A DNA stretch of 64,000 nucleotides, from positions 248,001-312,000 of the forward strand of contig NZ_AP023396.1 of NCBI RefSeq assembly GCF_014466955.1, read 5' to 3'. Source of the DNA: Nocardia wallacei (GTDB lineage: Bacteria; Actinomycetota; Actinomycetes; Mycobacteriales; Mycobacteriaceae). Positions 28,067 through 36,911 of this stretch are shown piece after piece (within the stretch, counting starts at the first letter, position 1; the number at the start of each line of letters is the position of its first letter). The notes beneath the pieces were generated by a model that was given only the letters and a program-made list of their open reading frames with translations, was not told the DNA's origin and did no database searches. The position numbers and the translations under genes are program-made.

Positions 28067-28949
28067 ACTCCCTTGCCGTCTTCCTGAGCAGATCCCTGCT
28101 GGCCTGTGCCGTCAACGCTACACGCCCCAATGCCTCATGGGCGGCGCGATAAGCGCGGACATCCACTTCCTCTTCGTAATACAAAGCGCCCCGATAACTC
28201 TCGACGTACACCACCGAAGGTTCGAGGGGCACGCCGTCATCTTCCGTCGCGGAGTCGAGAATGATGAACGGTCCGGTCAGCTCGCCGAGAGGTACACCGG
28301 CCGAGTGCGGGAGGATCCTGATGGTGATGTTCTCCCGGGTGCTCAGATCCGCGAGATGGCGCAGCTGGGCGGACATGATCCGTCGGTCACCGATTCTGCG
28401 GCGCAGGATGGTTTCGTCCAGAATCGCATTGATCCGCACCGGACTGGTCTTGCGTTTGATCAGGATCTGCCGCCGAATACGCAACTCGACTCGCCGTGCG
28501 ATCTCGTTGTCCGATTCGTCGGGGTGTCCGGCTCGATACAGGGCGCGGGCGTATTCGGGCGTCTGGAGAATGCCGGGTACCAGCTCCAGGTATGAAGTCA
28601 TCGACGCGGCCGCCGACTCCAAACCCATGTAGACGTCGAAACTGGCGGGAATGAGATCCCCGTACTGGTGGTACCAGCTCTTGGTATTGCCCTGCTGCGC
28701 CAGTCCTATCAATGCCTCCGTGGTCGTCTCGTCCGCCCCGATGACACGGCAGATGGCCTCGACATCGTCCAAACGGATGCGTTCGTTCGACCCGGTCTCC
28801 AAACGCTGTACCGAGGACGCACCCCGGCGAATGAGCCGAGCCACCTCGGCGATGGTCATACCGGCCTGTTGCCGCAGGTCGCGCAAGTAGCGTCCGAGCT
28901 GGCGCCGGGGGACTGTGGAACCGGACGCGGTGGAGCTGTTTTCGGTCAT
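28050..28949 (-). CDS. XRE-family regulator with DUF5753 domain (WhiJ-like)
   Basis: 299 aa. An N-terminal helix-turn-helix (LGRYLRDLRQQAGMTIAEVARLIRRGASSVQRLETG, about residues 18-52) is followed by the DUF5753 region (YLELVPGILQTPEYARALYRAGHPDESDNEIARRVELRIRRQ in outline). Such regulators act with DUF397 partners in development or stress control in Streptomyces and Nocardia. The regulon is unknown; autoregulation of the pair is common for such systems. Confidence 0.93.
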   Translation of the reverse strand: MTENSSTASGSTVPRRQLGRYLRDLRQQAGMTIAEVARLIRRGASSVQRLETGSNERIRLDDVEAICRVIGADETTTEALIGLAQQGNTKSWYHQYGDLIPASFDVYMGLESAAASMTSYLELVPGILQTPEYARALYRAGHPDESDNEIARRVELRIRRQILIKRKTSPVRINAILDETILRRRIGDRRIMSAQLRHLADLSTRENITIRILPHSAGVPLGELTGPFIILDSATEDDGVPLEPSVVYVESYRGALYYEEEVDVRAYRAAHEALGRVALTAQASRDLLRKTAREYARER

Positions 28950-29369
28950 CGACCCTCCTGCTCTGGATGAGTGGAGCTCAGATTTCGGATGTCACCGCGG
29001 GGAACCTCGGATGAATGTGCCGTCGTTCTCGGACCCCACCCTGGCGAAATGGCTCGCTTCGAGTGGATTCCCCGCAAAACCAAATGGTGCGGCCGCCGCT
29101 GAGCTGTGCTGACGAGCGTGCTCGAGGGGATCCGCGCAGAGGATTCGATTCCCGAACCCCCTACTCCTTGGGGCCGGGAGCCCTGACCGACGACGAACCG
29201 AGGAACCGATGAATCAGCCGACTCGCCCAGTCGCTGACACACCCGGCGGAACGCCGAACAGGAGGACCAGACCATCTTACGTCGAAAATAGTTGCAGCAC
29301 AGGCAAACCCGAACATGGGTTACCCCTGAGGGAATCGCGGGCTTCGGTCCCGCCGCTGTCGGTACCTGA
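28950..29369. other. Intergenic region, only weak small ORFs
   Basis: Two short plus-strand frames were considered: 28989-29102 (MSPRGTSDECAVVLGPHPGE) and 29209-29433 (MNQPTRPVADTPGGTPNRR, preceded by GAGG). Neither has the third-position GC of local genes and the second runs antisense into the membrane-protein gene, so neither is called. The promoter for the XRE gene should lie next to 28950. Confidence 0.4.
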
Positions 29370-29744
29370 TCAGGTCAGGGCGACCAGCAGCGCGAGAACC
29401 GCGAGTGCGACGGACGTCGGAGTCATGACGTAGCGTTCGCCCCGCGAACGCGAGATCGCATTCGGGACGGCGCCGAGTACGCAGAAGGCGAACACGATCC
29501 ATATGCCGACCGTGGACACGGTATCCGGAACCAGTTCGGCGATTCCGGATCGATCGAGCGCGACCACCGCCATTGCCGCGTAGACAAGCACAGACGATGC
29601 GGCGGCATAACGCATACGTGGCGGGAGGCTACCGGGGTGCTGTCCGCCCCAGGTGAAGCGGCCGAGGGGTGCCCCCATGACCAGCGCTATCTGAAAGATA
29701 GTCAGACAGGCAAGGAGAAGTACGAACAGGAGCGCCCAGATCAT
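29370..29744 (-). CDS. Small four-helix membrane protein
   Basis: 124 aa with about four hydrophobic segments: IWALLFVLLLACLTIFQIALVMG, AAASSVLVYAAMAVVAL, VGIWIVFAFCVLGAV and SVALAVLALLVAL. Its ATG overlaps the stop of the AprA-like gene (ATGA), making it the last gene of the GntR-led operon. The family is unknown to me. It resembles small actinobacterial membrane proteins of the ...GAPLGRFTWGGQHPG type. A link to the flavoprotein is inferred from coupling only. Confidence 0.7.
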   Translation of the reverse strand: MIWALLFVLLLACLTIFQIALVMGAPLGRFTWGGQHPGSLPPRMRYAAASSVLVYAAMAVVALDRSGIAELVPDTVSTVGIWIVFAFCVLGAVPNAISRSRGERYVMTPTSVALAVLALLVALT

Positions 29745-32566
29745 GTCGCGACACTAGCCGGAGGAAGGTCGAGGGTGCGGCGGGCGTAGGCGCGGACGTC
29801 GGCGTCGGTGTCGGAGAGGGCGGGGGTGAGGGTTTCGCGGATTGCGGGGTGGGTGGGCCAGGTGCTGAGGGTGAGGACGGCGGCCTTGCGGACGTCGGGG
29901 TGGGGGTCGGTGAGGGTGGGGGCGAGGGTGTGGGCGGCGGCTTCGGGGGTGAGGGCCGCGCAACCGCGGGCCGCGCCTTCGCGGACCTGCCAGGCCGAAT
30001 CGTCCAGTGCGGCAGTGAGAGTGGCGGTGTCGTCGGCGTCGCCGAGTGCTGCGAGGGCAGCCAGTGCCGCGGCGCGGACCAGCGGGTCGCGGTCGGCGGC
30101 GAGGGCGCGGACCGTGTCCGAACCGCCGCGGCCGACGGTGGCGAGGCCCTTGGCGGCGGCGATGCGCACCTCGCGGTTCTCGTCGTGGGCGGCGGTGGCC
30201 AGGGCGGGCCAGTCGTCCACTGATACCAGTGCGTGCACGCCTTCGATCCGCACGCGGTAGTCCGGATCGACCACCGCCTTGCCGAACAGGTCGGGATCTC
30301 CGGACCGCAGCGCCCGCAGCACATCGATGACCGCCGCGCGCACCGAGGGATCGGGTGAGTCGGCGAACGCGGCCAGCCCACGCCCGGCCCCCGCAGTATC
30401 CGGCCGGGGGCGCGCTGCTGCCGAGCGAGGGCTTGCTGCCGAACCCGTGCCGTGGCTGTCGGCCCGGCCCGGACCGGGCGGTGGGGTCTCGGTGGTGGCC
30501 GGGAGGAGCTCGACCAGTTCGCGGAGTCCGGAGACCGCTGCTGCGCGGACTCCCTGGTCCGGGTCACCGAGGGCGGCGATCAAGGGGTCGGCGAAGCCGT
30601 CGGGGGTTTCCTCGGTCAGGACCGCGAGCGCGGTGGCACGCACCTGCGGTTCGGGATCGGTCAGATAGGGCGTCAACTCTCCCACTGTCGGCGCGTCCAG
30701 CGCGAGGAGGCTGGCAATACGCGGCGCCGCAACGTCTTTCGCGTCATCGGTGGACGAGTCTGTGGAGCGGTGCGACACCCGCGCAGGGGGCGTGTGGACC
30801 TGTGGTGGCCCCGTCACGATCGCAGGTTGAGTGACCGGTTCGACGGCCCCCGTGGACGGCACGGTCGCGAACTCCGGCACCGGAATGAAATACGGTGCGA
30901 CAGGCCGCTTCAGGAATTCCATCCCGTTCGCGCCCTTGCGCAGGTTGAGGTGGTAGCGCCATTCCGTGTCGTCGCGCTGCGGCAGGTCGGCGCGCTCGTG
31001 GTACAGGCCCCAGCGCGATTCGGTGCGGGTGAGGGAGGAGCGGGCCGCCATCTCCGCGCAGTCGCGGATGAAGCTCACCTCGGCGCAGCGCATCAGCTCG
31101 TGCGGTGTGGTACCGCCCATTTCGGCGAGGTCGCGGTGCATCCGCTCGAAGGTCTCGACCGCCAGCGACAGCTTGGTCGCCGTCTTCGGCGGCGCGACAT
31201 AGTCGTTGACGAAACGGCGCAGTTTGTACTCCACCTGCGGCTGCGGCGGGCCGTCCGGGCTGCGCAGCGGCCGGTAGACGAGTTCGTGCGCGTCGGCGAG
31301 CTGGTCGGCCGGAAGATCTCGCGGGGCAGGTAGTTCGGCGAGTGTGGAGGCGGCGTGCTCCCCGGCCAGATCACCGTAGACGAACGCCCCGATCATGTAG
31401 TTGTGCGGTACGCAGGCGAGGTCACCCGCCGCGTACAGGCCGGGCACCGTCGTGCGCGCGTGTTCGTCCACCCAGACGCCGGAGGCGGAATGCCCGCTGC
31501 ACAAGCCGATCTCGGAGATGTGCATCTCGATGTCGTGGGTGCGGTAGTCGTGCCCGCGATTGGCGTGAAAGGTGCCGCGGGTAGGCCGCTCGGTGGTGTG
31601 CAGAATGCCTTCCAGCGCGGTCAGCGTCTCGTCCGGCAGATGCGTCACCTTCAGATAAATGGGCCCCCGGGCGGATTCGATCTCCCGCTTCACCTCGGCC
31701 ATCATCTGCCCGGACCAGTAATCGGAGTCGACGAACCGCTCGCCCCGCGCATTGACCTGATAGCCGCCGAACGGGTTGGCCACATACGCGCACGCCGGAC
31801 CGTTGTAATCCTTGATCAGCGGGTTGATCTGAAAGCATTCGATGCCCGACAGCTCCGCGCCCGCGTGATAGGCCATGGCGTAGCCGTCACCGGCGTTCGT
31901 CGGATTCTCGTAGGTGCCGTACAGATATCCGGACGCGGGAAGCCCGAGCCGTCCGCACGCACCGGTCGCCAGAATCACCGCCTTCGCGCCGACGGCAACG
32001 AATTCGCCCGTGCGCGTGTGCAATGCGGCCGCGCCGACCGCACGGCCGCCGTCGGTGAGCACCCGCACCGGCATGAGCCGGTTCTCGATGCGGATCCGCT
32101 CGCGCATCTTCCGTTGCCGCAGCACGCGATACAGCGCCTTCTTGACGTCCTTGCCCTCGGGCATCGGCAGTACGTAGGAGCCGGACCGATGCACCCGGCG
32201 CACCGCGTACTCGCCATAGGCGTCCTTCTCGAACTTCACGCCGTACCGCTCCAGCCGCTGCACCATCGCGAAGCCGCGGGTCGCGGTCTGATAGACGGTG
32301 CGCTGGTTGACGATTCCGTCGTTGGCCCGGGTGATCTCGGCGACGTAGTCCTCCGGTTCGGCCTTGCCCGGGATGACGGCGTTGTTGACCCCGTCCATGC
32401 CCATCGCCAGCGCACCGGAGTGCCGCACGTGCGCCTTCTCCAGCAGCAGCACGTTCGCGCCGTGCTCGGCGGCGGTCAGCGCGGCCATGGTGCCGGCCGT
32501 GCCGCCGCCGATCACCAGTACATCGCAGTCGATGCGGGTGGTTTCGGACAGGTCGGGGATATTCAT
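29741..32566 (-). CDS. AprA-like FAD flavoprotein fused to C-terminal HEAT repeats
   Basis: 941 aa from ATG 32566 (GGAG 10 nt upstream). The FAD site is CDVLVIGGGTAGTMAALTA, with LLLEKAHVRHSGALAMGMDGVNNA and the FAD-closing VPGLYAAGDLACVPHNYMIGAFVYGDLAGEHAA in outline, as in the fumarate-reductase/APS-reductase alpha superfamily, up to about residue 610. After a Pro/Thr-rich linker, residues about 640-941 are HEAT-type repeats (VRATALAVL, VRAAAVSGL, VRIAAAKGL, VRAAALAALAAL, VRKAAVLTL). A second low-complexity linker interrupts them. Partner: the two-cluster ferredoxin of this operon. Substrate unknown; a sulfur oxyanion or organosulfur compound is plausible. Confidence 0.82.
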   Translation of the reverse strand: MNIPDLSETTRIDCDVLVIGGGTAGTMAALTAAEHGANVLLLEKAHVRHSGALAMGMDGVNNAVIPGKAEPEDYVAEITRANDGIVNQRTVYQTATRGFAMVQRLERYGVKFEKDAYGEYAVRRVHRSGSYVLPMPEGKDVKKALYRVLRQRKMRERIRIENRLMPVRVLTDGGRAVGAAALHTRTGEFVAVGAKAVILATGACGRLGLPASGYLYGTYENPTNAGDGYAMAYHAGAELSGIECFQINPLIKDYNGPACAYVANPFGGYQVNARGERFVDSDYWSGQMMAEVKREIESARGPIYLKVTHLPDETLTALEGILHTTERPTRGTFHANRGHDYRTHDIEMHISEIGLCSGHSASGVWVDEHARTTVPGLYAAGDLACVPHNYMIGAFVYGDLAGEHAASTLAELPAPRDLPADQLADAHELVYRPLRSPDGPPQPQVEYKLRRFVNDYVAPPKTATKLSLAVETFERMHRDLAEMGGTTPHELMRCAEVSFIRDCAEMAARSSLTRTESRWGLYHERADLPQRDDTEWRYHLNLRKGANGMEFLKRPVAPYFIPVPEFATVPSTGAVEPVTQPAIVTGPPQVHTPPARVSHRSTDSSTDDAKDVAAPRIASLLALDAPTVGELTPYLTDPEPQVRATALAVLTEETPDGFADPLIAALGDPDQGVRAAAVSGLRELVELLPATTETPPPGPGRADSHGTGSAASPRSAAARPRPDTAGAGRGLAAFADSPDPSVRAAVIDVLRALRSGDPDLFGKAVVDPDYRVRIEGVHALVSVDDWPALATAAHDENREVRIAAAKGLATVGRGGSDTVRALAADRDPLVRAAALAALAALGDADDTATLTAALDDSAWQVREGAARGCAALTPEAAAHTLAPTLTDPHPDVRKAAVLTLSTWPTHPAIRETLTPALSDTDADVRAYARRTLDLPPASVAT

Positions 32567-32591
32567 CAGCACATGCTCCGGAGGGAAGGGA

Positions 32592-33353
32592 TCAACGCAC
32601 GGACGCGGTGAAGTCGCCCGAGTAGTCCAGGGCGGCGAGCACTTCGGCGCGCACGGCGGATCGGTCGACGGTGGTTTCGCGGGGGCGGGGCACGTCGAAC
32701 AAGGCCCGCAACGGCTGCGCGGCCCGGCCGAGCACGGCGATCCGGTCGCCGAGCAGCAGCGCCTCGTCCACGTCGTGGGTGACGAACACGACGGTCGCCG
32801 GATGGGCCTGCCAGGTGTCAACCAGCAACCGCTGCATGGTCGCCCGGGTGGGTGCGTCGAGCGCGCCGAACGGCTCGTCCATCAGCACCGCGCGCGGCGC
32901 CCCGGCCAGCCCGCGGGCCAGCTGCACGCGCTGCCGCATGCCGCCGGACAGGCTCTTGGGCAGGTAGTCGCCGAATCCGGTGAGGCCGACCTCTTCGATC
33001 CAACGTTCGGCGCGCGCCCGCCGACCGGCCCGCGGCTCGCCGCGCAGCTTCAACGCCAGTTCGATATTGGAGCGCACGGTCCGCCACGGCAGTAACGCGT
33101 TGTCCTGGAATACCATCGCGCGGTCGCGGGACGGTCCGGTGATCTCGATGTCGTCGGACAGCACTCGCCCGGAGTGCGGTGGCAGCAGTCCGGCCAGCGC
33201 CCGGAGCACCGTGGACTTGCCGCAGCCGGACGGACCGGTGAGTACCAGGATCTCGCCGGGCCGGATCTCGAGCGTCAGGTCCCGCACGACCGGTGCACCG
33301 GCATAACCCAGCTCGATGCGGTCCAGCCGCAGGCCCGTCGCGTCGCCGCTCAT
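32592..33353 (-). CDS. SsuB/TauB-type ABC ATPase
   Basis: 253 aa from ATG 33353, overlapping the permease stop (ATGA). Walker A GPSGCGKST, Q-loop MVFQDNALLPW, signature LSGGMRQRVQLARGL, Walker B VLMDEPFGALD and switch VFVTHDVDEALLLGDRI. This is the nitrate/sulfonate/taurine ATPase group. It serves the permease at 33350 and the binding protein at 34210, supplying substrate for the flavoprotein encoded next. Confidence 0.92.
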   Translation of the reverse strand: MSGDATGLRLDRIELGYAGAPVVRDLTLEIRPGEILVLTGPSGCGKSTVLRALAGLLPPHSGRVLSDDIEITGPSRDRAMVFQDNALLPWRTVRSNIELALKLRGEPRAGRRARAERWIEEVGLTGFGDYLPKSLSGGMRQRVQLARGLAGAPRAVLMDEPFGALDAPTRATMQRLLVDTWQAHPATVVFVTHDVDEALLLGDRIAVLGRAAQPLRALFDVPRPRETTVDRSAVRAEVLAALDYSGDFTASVR

Positions 33354-34213
33354 TTCGCTCCCTCCGAGACGCGGGGCAGCCAGCGGGTGCACCGGCGGCC
33401 GAGCAGTTCCACCGCGGCGGAGGTCCCGAATCCGAGCACGCCGATGGTGATGATGCCGACGAACACGGCCGGGTAGTCCACGATGGTGTACGCCTGCCAG
33501 GTCCGGTAGCCGACACCCAGCCGCCCCGAGATCATCTCGGCCGAGACCACGCAGATCCACGCCACTCCGATGCCGACCGACAGTCCGCTGAACACACCGG
33601 GCAGGCTGCCGGGCAGCACGACTCGCGCCAGCACGTCCCAGCGGGTGCCGCCCTGGGTCAGCAGGGACTCCTCCCAGATGGTGGGCAGCGCGCGCACCGC
33701 GTGCCGGGTGCTGACCATGATCGGGAAGAAGGCGGCGAGGAAGGTGATGAAGACGATACCCGCCTCGTCGGTGGGGAACAGCAGGATCGCCACCGGCACG
33801 ATCGCGATGGCCGGAATCGGGCGGGCCAGCTCGGTCAGCGGACCGACGATGTTCGAGAACACGCGCGAACGGCCCAGCGCCACACCGGTACCCACGCCCA
33901 GCGCGGCGGCGAGCGCGAAGCCGCTGAGAATGCGGATGAGGGACTGGCCGAGGTCCAGCCAGTACGTCTCGGTGCCCAGCTGACGTCGCAGCGCGTCGAG
34001 AATCTGGGTCACGGTCGGCAGCGTGTCGAACCGAACCCAGAGTCGAATGTCGTTGGCGGTCAGCAGTTGCCACACCACGATGGCGGCGACCACCGACAGC
34101 ACGCGAACCGTTCGCGCGCGCCAGCGCGTTACCCCGGCGGGAACCGTCATGTTTTCCGGCGCTGCCCGTTCCGGCACGGTCGCGGCATCGAGTTGCACGG
34201 TGGAAGCGCTCAT
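33350..34213 (-). CDS. SsuC/TauC-type ABC permease
   Basis: 287 aa from ATG 34213, coupled by ATGA to both neighbours. A cytosolic N-terminus of about 35 residues precedes VLSVVAAIVVWQLLTAN; then LGQSLIRILSGFALAAALGVGTGVALG, LARPIPAIAIVPVAILLF, and the EAA loop LLTQGGTRWDVLARVVLPGSLPGVFSGLSVGIGVAW. Typical of the nitrate/sulfonate/taurine transporter group. Confidence 0.92.
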   Translation of the reverse strand: MSASTVQLDAATVPERAAPENMTVPAGVTRWRARTVRVLSVVAAIVVWQLLTANDIRLWVRFDTLPTVTQILDALRRQLGTETYWLDLGQSLIRILSGFALAAALGVGTGVALGRSRVFSNIVGPLTELARPIPAIAIVPVAILLFPTDEAGIVFITFLAAFFPIMVSTRHAVRALPTIWEESLLTQGGTRWDVLARVVLPGSLPGVFSGLSVGIGVAWICVVSAEMISGRLGVGYRTWQAYTIVDYPAVFVGIITIGVLGFGTSAAVELLGRRCTRWLPRVSEGAK

Positions 34214-35637
34214 GGCCGCACCTCGCCGACGGCCTGCTCGTAGGACAGCTGTGTGCTGCCGGGGTGCGCGGTGAGGTAGCGCTGTGCGGCGGCCGGTGTC
34301 GTGAAGGGCAGGTAGGTGTCGCCGGTGCGGACCCACAGGGCCTTGTCGGCGAACCAGCGGGTGCCCAGTTCGGCATCCGGGATGTAGGCCGCGCGCACCT
34401 TCCTGCCCTGTGCGCGAGCCTGTTTCACCGCGCGCAGCAGGGCGGTCGGGTCGGCGGCCGGTTGCGTGGTGTCGAGGCCGTCCAGCCACAGCTCACTCGC
34501 CAGCGCCGGATCGGTGGCGGGACGGTTCGCCACCGGGTCGGTCCCCGAGATCGGCGCGGGGTTGGCGAAATTGCCGACCGCCGCGTTGTAGTCGAGACCG
34601 CGATCGGCGAAGACCTTCCGCAGCGGCCCGTCGTCGACGAAGCCGTCGATGTCCAGGTCGGCGAAGTCACCGATCGACTTCAGATACGGCACATCGCCTT
34701 TGAACGCCTGAATGAGCTGCGGTTTGAGCGGCGTATCGAACGAGGTGCCACCGGGGCCGTTGTAGAGGTACACGACCTCCTGCGGCAGCCCCGAGCCGTC
34801 GGCCACCAGCTTCGCCGCTTCCAGGGGACGCTGGTGCAGGAAGTCGGTGGCGTCCAGCTGGGCCTGGAGGAAGGCGTCGAGCACCTCGGGATGCCGGTTC
34901 GAATAGTCGCGGCGGGCTACCACGCCGTGGAAGGTGGGCACGTTCAGCTCCGCGCCGTCGAACAGCAGCTTCGCCTTGTCCTGGAAGACGAGCAGGCCCG
35001 GCCACGCCACGAACTGCGAAAGCGCCTGCACCTGACCGGATTCCAGTGCCGAGGCACCGATCTGCGGTTGCTGGTTGAGCACCTCGACGCCCGATTTCGG
35101 GTCGATCCCGCTGCGGCTCAACGCCTGTCGCAGCAGGCCGTCGCTGGCCGAGCCGACACTCGACGACACCTTCTTCCCGGCCAGGTCCTGCAGCGATCGC
35201 ACGGGCGAATCCTTGTTCACCACGATCATGTTCAGCGAGCCGCGCGGCTGGTAGCCCGTCACCGAGACGAATTCGGTGCGGGACCGTTCGTTGGGCTGCG
35301 TCCGCGAGCCGTTGATCAGCAGCGGATAGTCGCCCATCGAGCCGATATCGATCTTCTCCGCCACCATCTGCGCGGTGATCGGGGCGCCGGTGTCGTAGTC
35401 CTGCCACTCCACCTGATATTTCGTCCCGCCGTCCGCGGTGAGCTTCGACAGGCGCTGCTCCAGGAAACCCTTGGCGCGCAACAGAGTTCCGGCGGTGACG
35501 GTGTTGATGGTCTTGGATTGATAGCCGACGACCACCTTGACGGTGTCGCCGGAGGCGGCTTGCTCCAGCGAGCAACCCGCGGCGACGAGCGCCAGCACGG
35601 CGGCCACCGCGGTGAATCGGGCACGACGGTACTTCAT
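34210..35637 (-). CDS. ABC substrate-binding lipoprotein with NosL-like C-terminal extension
   Basis: 475 aa, well above the usual 320-340 for this family. The lipoprotein signal is MKYRRARFTAVAAVLALVAAG then C. The binding-protein part shows VVVGYQSKTINTVTAGTLLRAKGFLEQRL, AEKIDIGSMGDYPLLING, DLAGKKVSSSVGSASDGLLRQAL, as in sulfonate/taurine-type proteins. Residues about 400-475 (DAELGTRWFADKALWVRTGD, then YLPFTTPAAAQRYLTAHPGS and YEQAVGEV) read like a NosL-type domain. The extension is real in sequence; the NosL reading is from pattern memory. Substrate unknown. Confidence 0.8.
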   Translation of the reverse strand: MKYRRARFTAVAAVLALVAAGCSLEQAASGDTVKVVVGYQSKTINTVTAGTLLRAKGFLEQRLSKLTADGGTKYQVEWQDYDTGAPITAQMVAEKIDIGSMGDYPLLINGSRTQPNERSRTEFVSVTGYQPRGSLNMIVVNKDSPVRSLQDLAGKKVSSSVGSASDGLLRQALSRSGIDPKSGVEVLNQQPQIGASALESGQVQALSQFVAWPGLLVFQDKAKLLFDGAELNVPTFHGVVARRDYSNRHPEVLDAFLQAQLDATDFLHQRPLEAAKLVADGSGLPQEVVYLYNGPGGTSFDTPLKPQLIQAFKGDVPYLKSIGDFADLDIDGFVDDGPLRKVFADRGLDYNAAVGNFANPAPISGTDPVANRPATDPALASELWLDGLDTTQPAADPTALLRAVKQARAQGRKVRAAYIPDAELGTRWFADKALWVRTGDTYLPFTTPAAAQRYLTAHPGSTQLSYEQAVGEVRP

Positions 35638-35673
35638 GGGTGTTCCTCGAACGGTGGGGCCGCGGTGGATATC

Positions 35674-35901
35674 TCAGCGCAGCAGGTACGGCATGTTCAC
35701 GGTGACGGCGCCGGTGGGGCAGCGGGCCGCGCACGGGCCGCAGTACCAGCACTCGTCGACGTGCATGTAGGCCTTGCCGTTGTCGGGGTTGATCGCCAGC
35801 GAGTCGAGCGGGCAGATCTCCACACACAGCGTGCATCCCTGGATGCACAGCGATTCATCGATCGTCACGGGGACATCGGCGCGCTGACCGACCAGAGCCA
35901 T
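35674..35901 (-). CDS. AprB-like ferredoxin with two [4Fe-4S] clusters
   Basis: 75 aa with two cluster motifs: CIQGCTLCVEICP (C-x3-C-x2-C-x3-C) and CWYCGPCAARCP. The spacing of the second (C-x2-C-x2-C-x3-C) and the YMHVDECWYC context resemble ferredoxin-type APS-reductase beta subunits. It probably passes electrons to or from the AprA-like flavoprotein of the same operon. It starts directly after the GntR stop. Confidence 0.88.
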   Translation of the reverse strand: MALVGQRADVPVTIDESLCIQGCTLCVEICPLDSLAINPDNGKAYMHVDECWYCGPCAARCPTGAVTVNMPYLLR

Positions 35902-36651
35902 TCAGATCAACCTCCAATCGGGGCTGTCGACGGGGCGAACAAGGCTGCCGCGCATGGTGATTCGATCACCGCGCAGCCGGATGTACTCGAGATCGACCGG
36001 ACGGCCGTCCTCGAGCTTGGTGAGCCGTTCGAGCAGCAGCAACGCGCCGCCCTCGGGGACCTGCAGGGTGGCCGCCGAATGGGCGTCGGCGGTGATGGCC
36101 TCCAGCACCAGATCCGCCGAGCCGAGCGGGCGGCCGTCGAGCTGCTCGATCAGCGCGAAGATGTCGTTGGTCTCCAGATCGCGGGCGAGCACCTGGTCAC
36201 CGATGTCGGGTACCAGGTAGGTCAGGTCCAGGCTGAGCGGGAGGTCGCCGAGGTAGCGCAGCCGCTCGAGGTACACCGCCGGTTCGCCGGGCTCGAGCCG
36301 CAGCCGGCGCGCCACCGCGGGCGGCGGGGCGATCCGGCGGGCGGCGCGCACCTCGTTGCGGACCTCGCCGTGCTCGCGCAGCGTTTCCTTCAGGCCGCGC
36401 AGTGCATCCAGGCCGTGGTCGTACTTGCGCTGTGCCACATGGGTGCCCACCTTGGGGGCCCGCTCGATCAGGCCCTCGTCCTTGAGCAGGGCCAGGGCGT
36501 CGCGGACCGTATTGCGGGAGACGTCGAATTCGGTCGCCAGCTCCGCTTCGCCGGGCAGCGCGCGATCGAAGGCGCCGGAATGGATTTGCTGGCGCAGTAC
36601 GTCGGCGACCTGACGGGCGCGGTCCGCGCGGCGCGATGGCTGCGGCGTCAC
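35902..36651 (-). CDS. GntR-family (HutC/UTRA) transcriptional regulator
   Basis: 249 aa from GTG 36651, with AAAGGAG upstream; an open frame extends further but lacks a ribosome site. N-terminal winged helix: ARQVADVLRQQIHSGAFDRALPGEAELATEFDVSRNTVRDALALLKDEGLIERAPKVGTHVA in outline. The C-terminal UTRA ligand domain contains RLRLEPGEPAVYLERLRYLGDLPLSLDLTYL. First gene of the seven-gene operon, so it probably regulates that operon and itself. The ligand may be the transported compound or a breakdown product. Confidence 0.9.
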   Translation of the reverse strand: MTPQPSRRADRARQVADVLRQQIHSGAFDRALPGEAELATEFDVSRNTVRDALALLKDEGLIERAPKVGTHVAQRKYDHGLDALRGLKETLREHGEVRNEVRAARRIAPPPAVARRLRLEPGEPAVYLERLRYLGDLPLSLDLTYLVPDIGDQVLARDLETNDIFALIEQLDGRPLGSADLVLEAITADAHSAATLQVPEGGALLLLERLTKLEDGRPVDLEYIRLRGDRITMRGSLVRPVDSPDWRLI

Positions 36652-36817
36652 CTCGTCTCCTTTCGCCGTTTGACCTGCGATAAGTGACTGTAACGGCGGT
36701 CCGCGGCGAGGCCGGGCGATCGCTTCCGGGCGGTAGTGGCGGCGGGGACTATCCGCCGCCCGGCGAGCGCGGCGTACTGCTCGAATCACGGTGATTTCGG
36801 CCATTACGCCACCTGGG

Positions 36818-36873
36818 CCACCTGGTGCGGGAGTTCGAATCAGGGTGAGTCAAATGGATGCAGACCACCTGGT
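36818..36873. promoter_or_regulatory. Two direct CCACCTGGT repeats, candidate operator
   Basis: CCACCTGGT occurs at 36818-36826 and again at 36865-36873, the second inside the near-palindrome AGACCACCTGGTCT. They lie between the divergent GntR operon and the ROK leader. They could be regulator-binding sites for either promoter. Not a known consensus that I can cite. Confidence 0.35.
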
Positions 36874-36911
36874 CTGGCATCCGCGATACATGGGATGTTA
36901 GCTTTGATGGC

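Noticed and set aside
28989..29102. 37-aa ORF divergent from the XRE regulator
   Set aside because: Weak ribosome site at an unfavourable distance and low third-position GC; kept only as a note in the intergenic entry.
29209..29433. 74-aa ORF after GAGG
   Set aside because: Codon composition unlike local genes and its 3' part is antisense to a well-supported membrane-protein gene.
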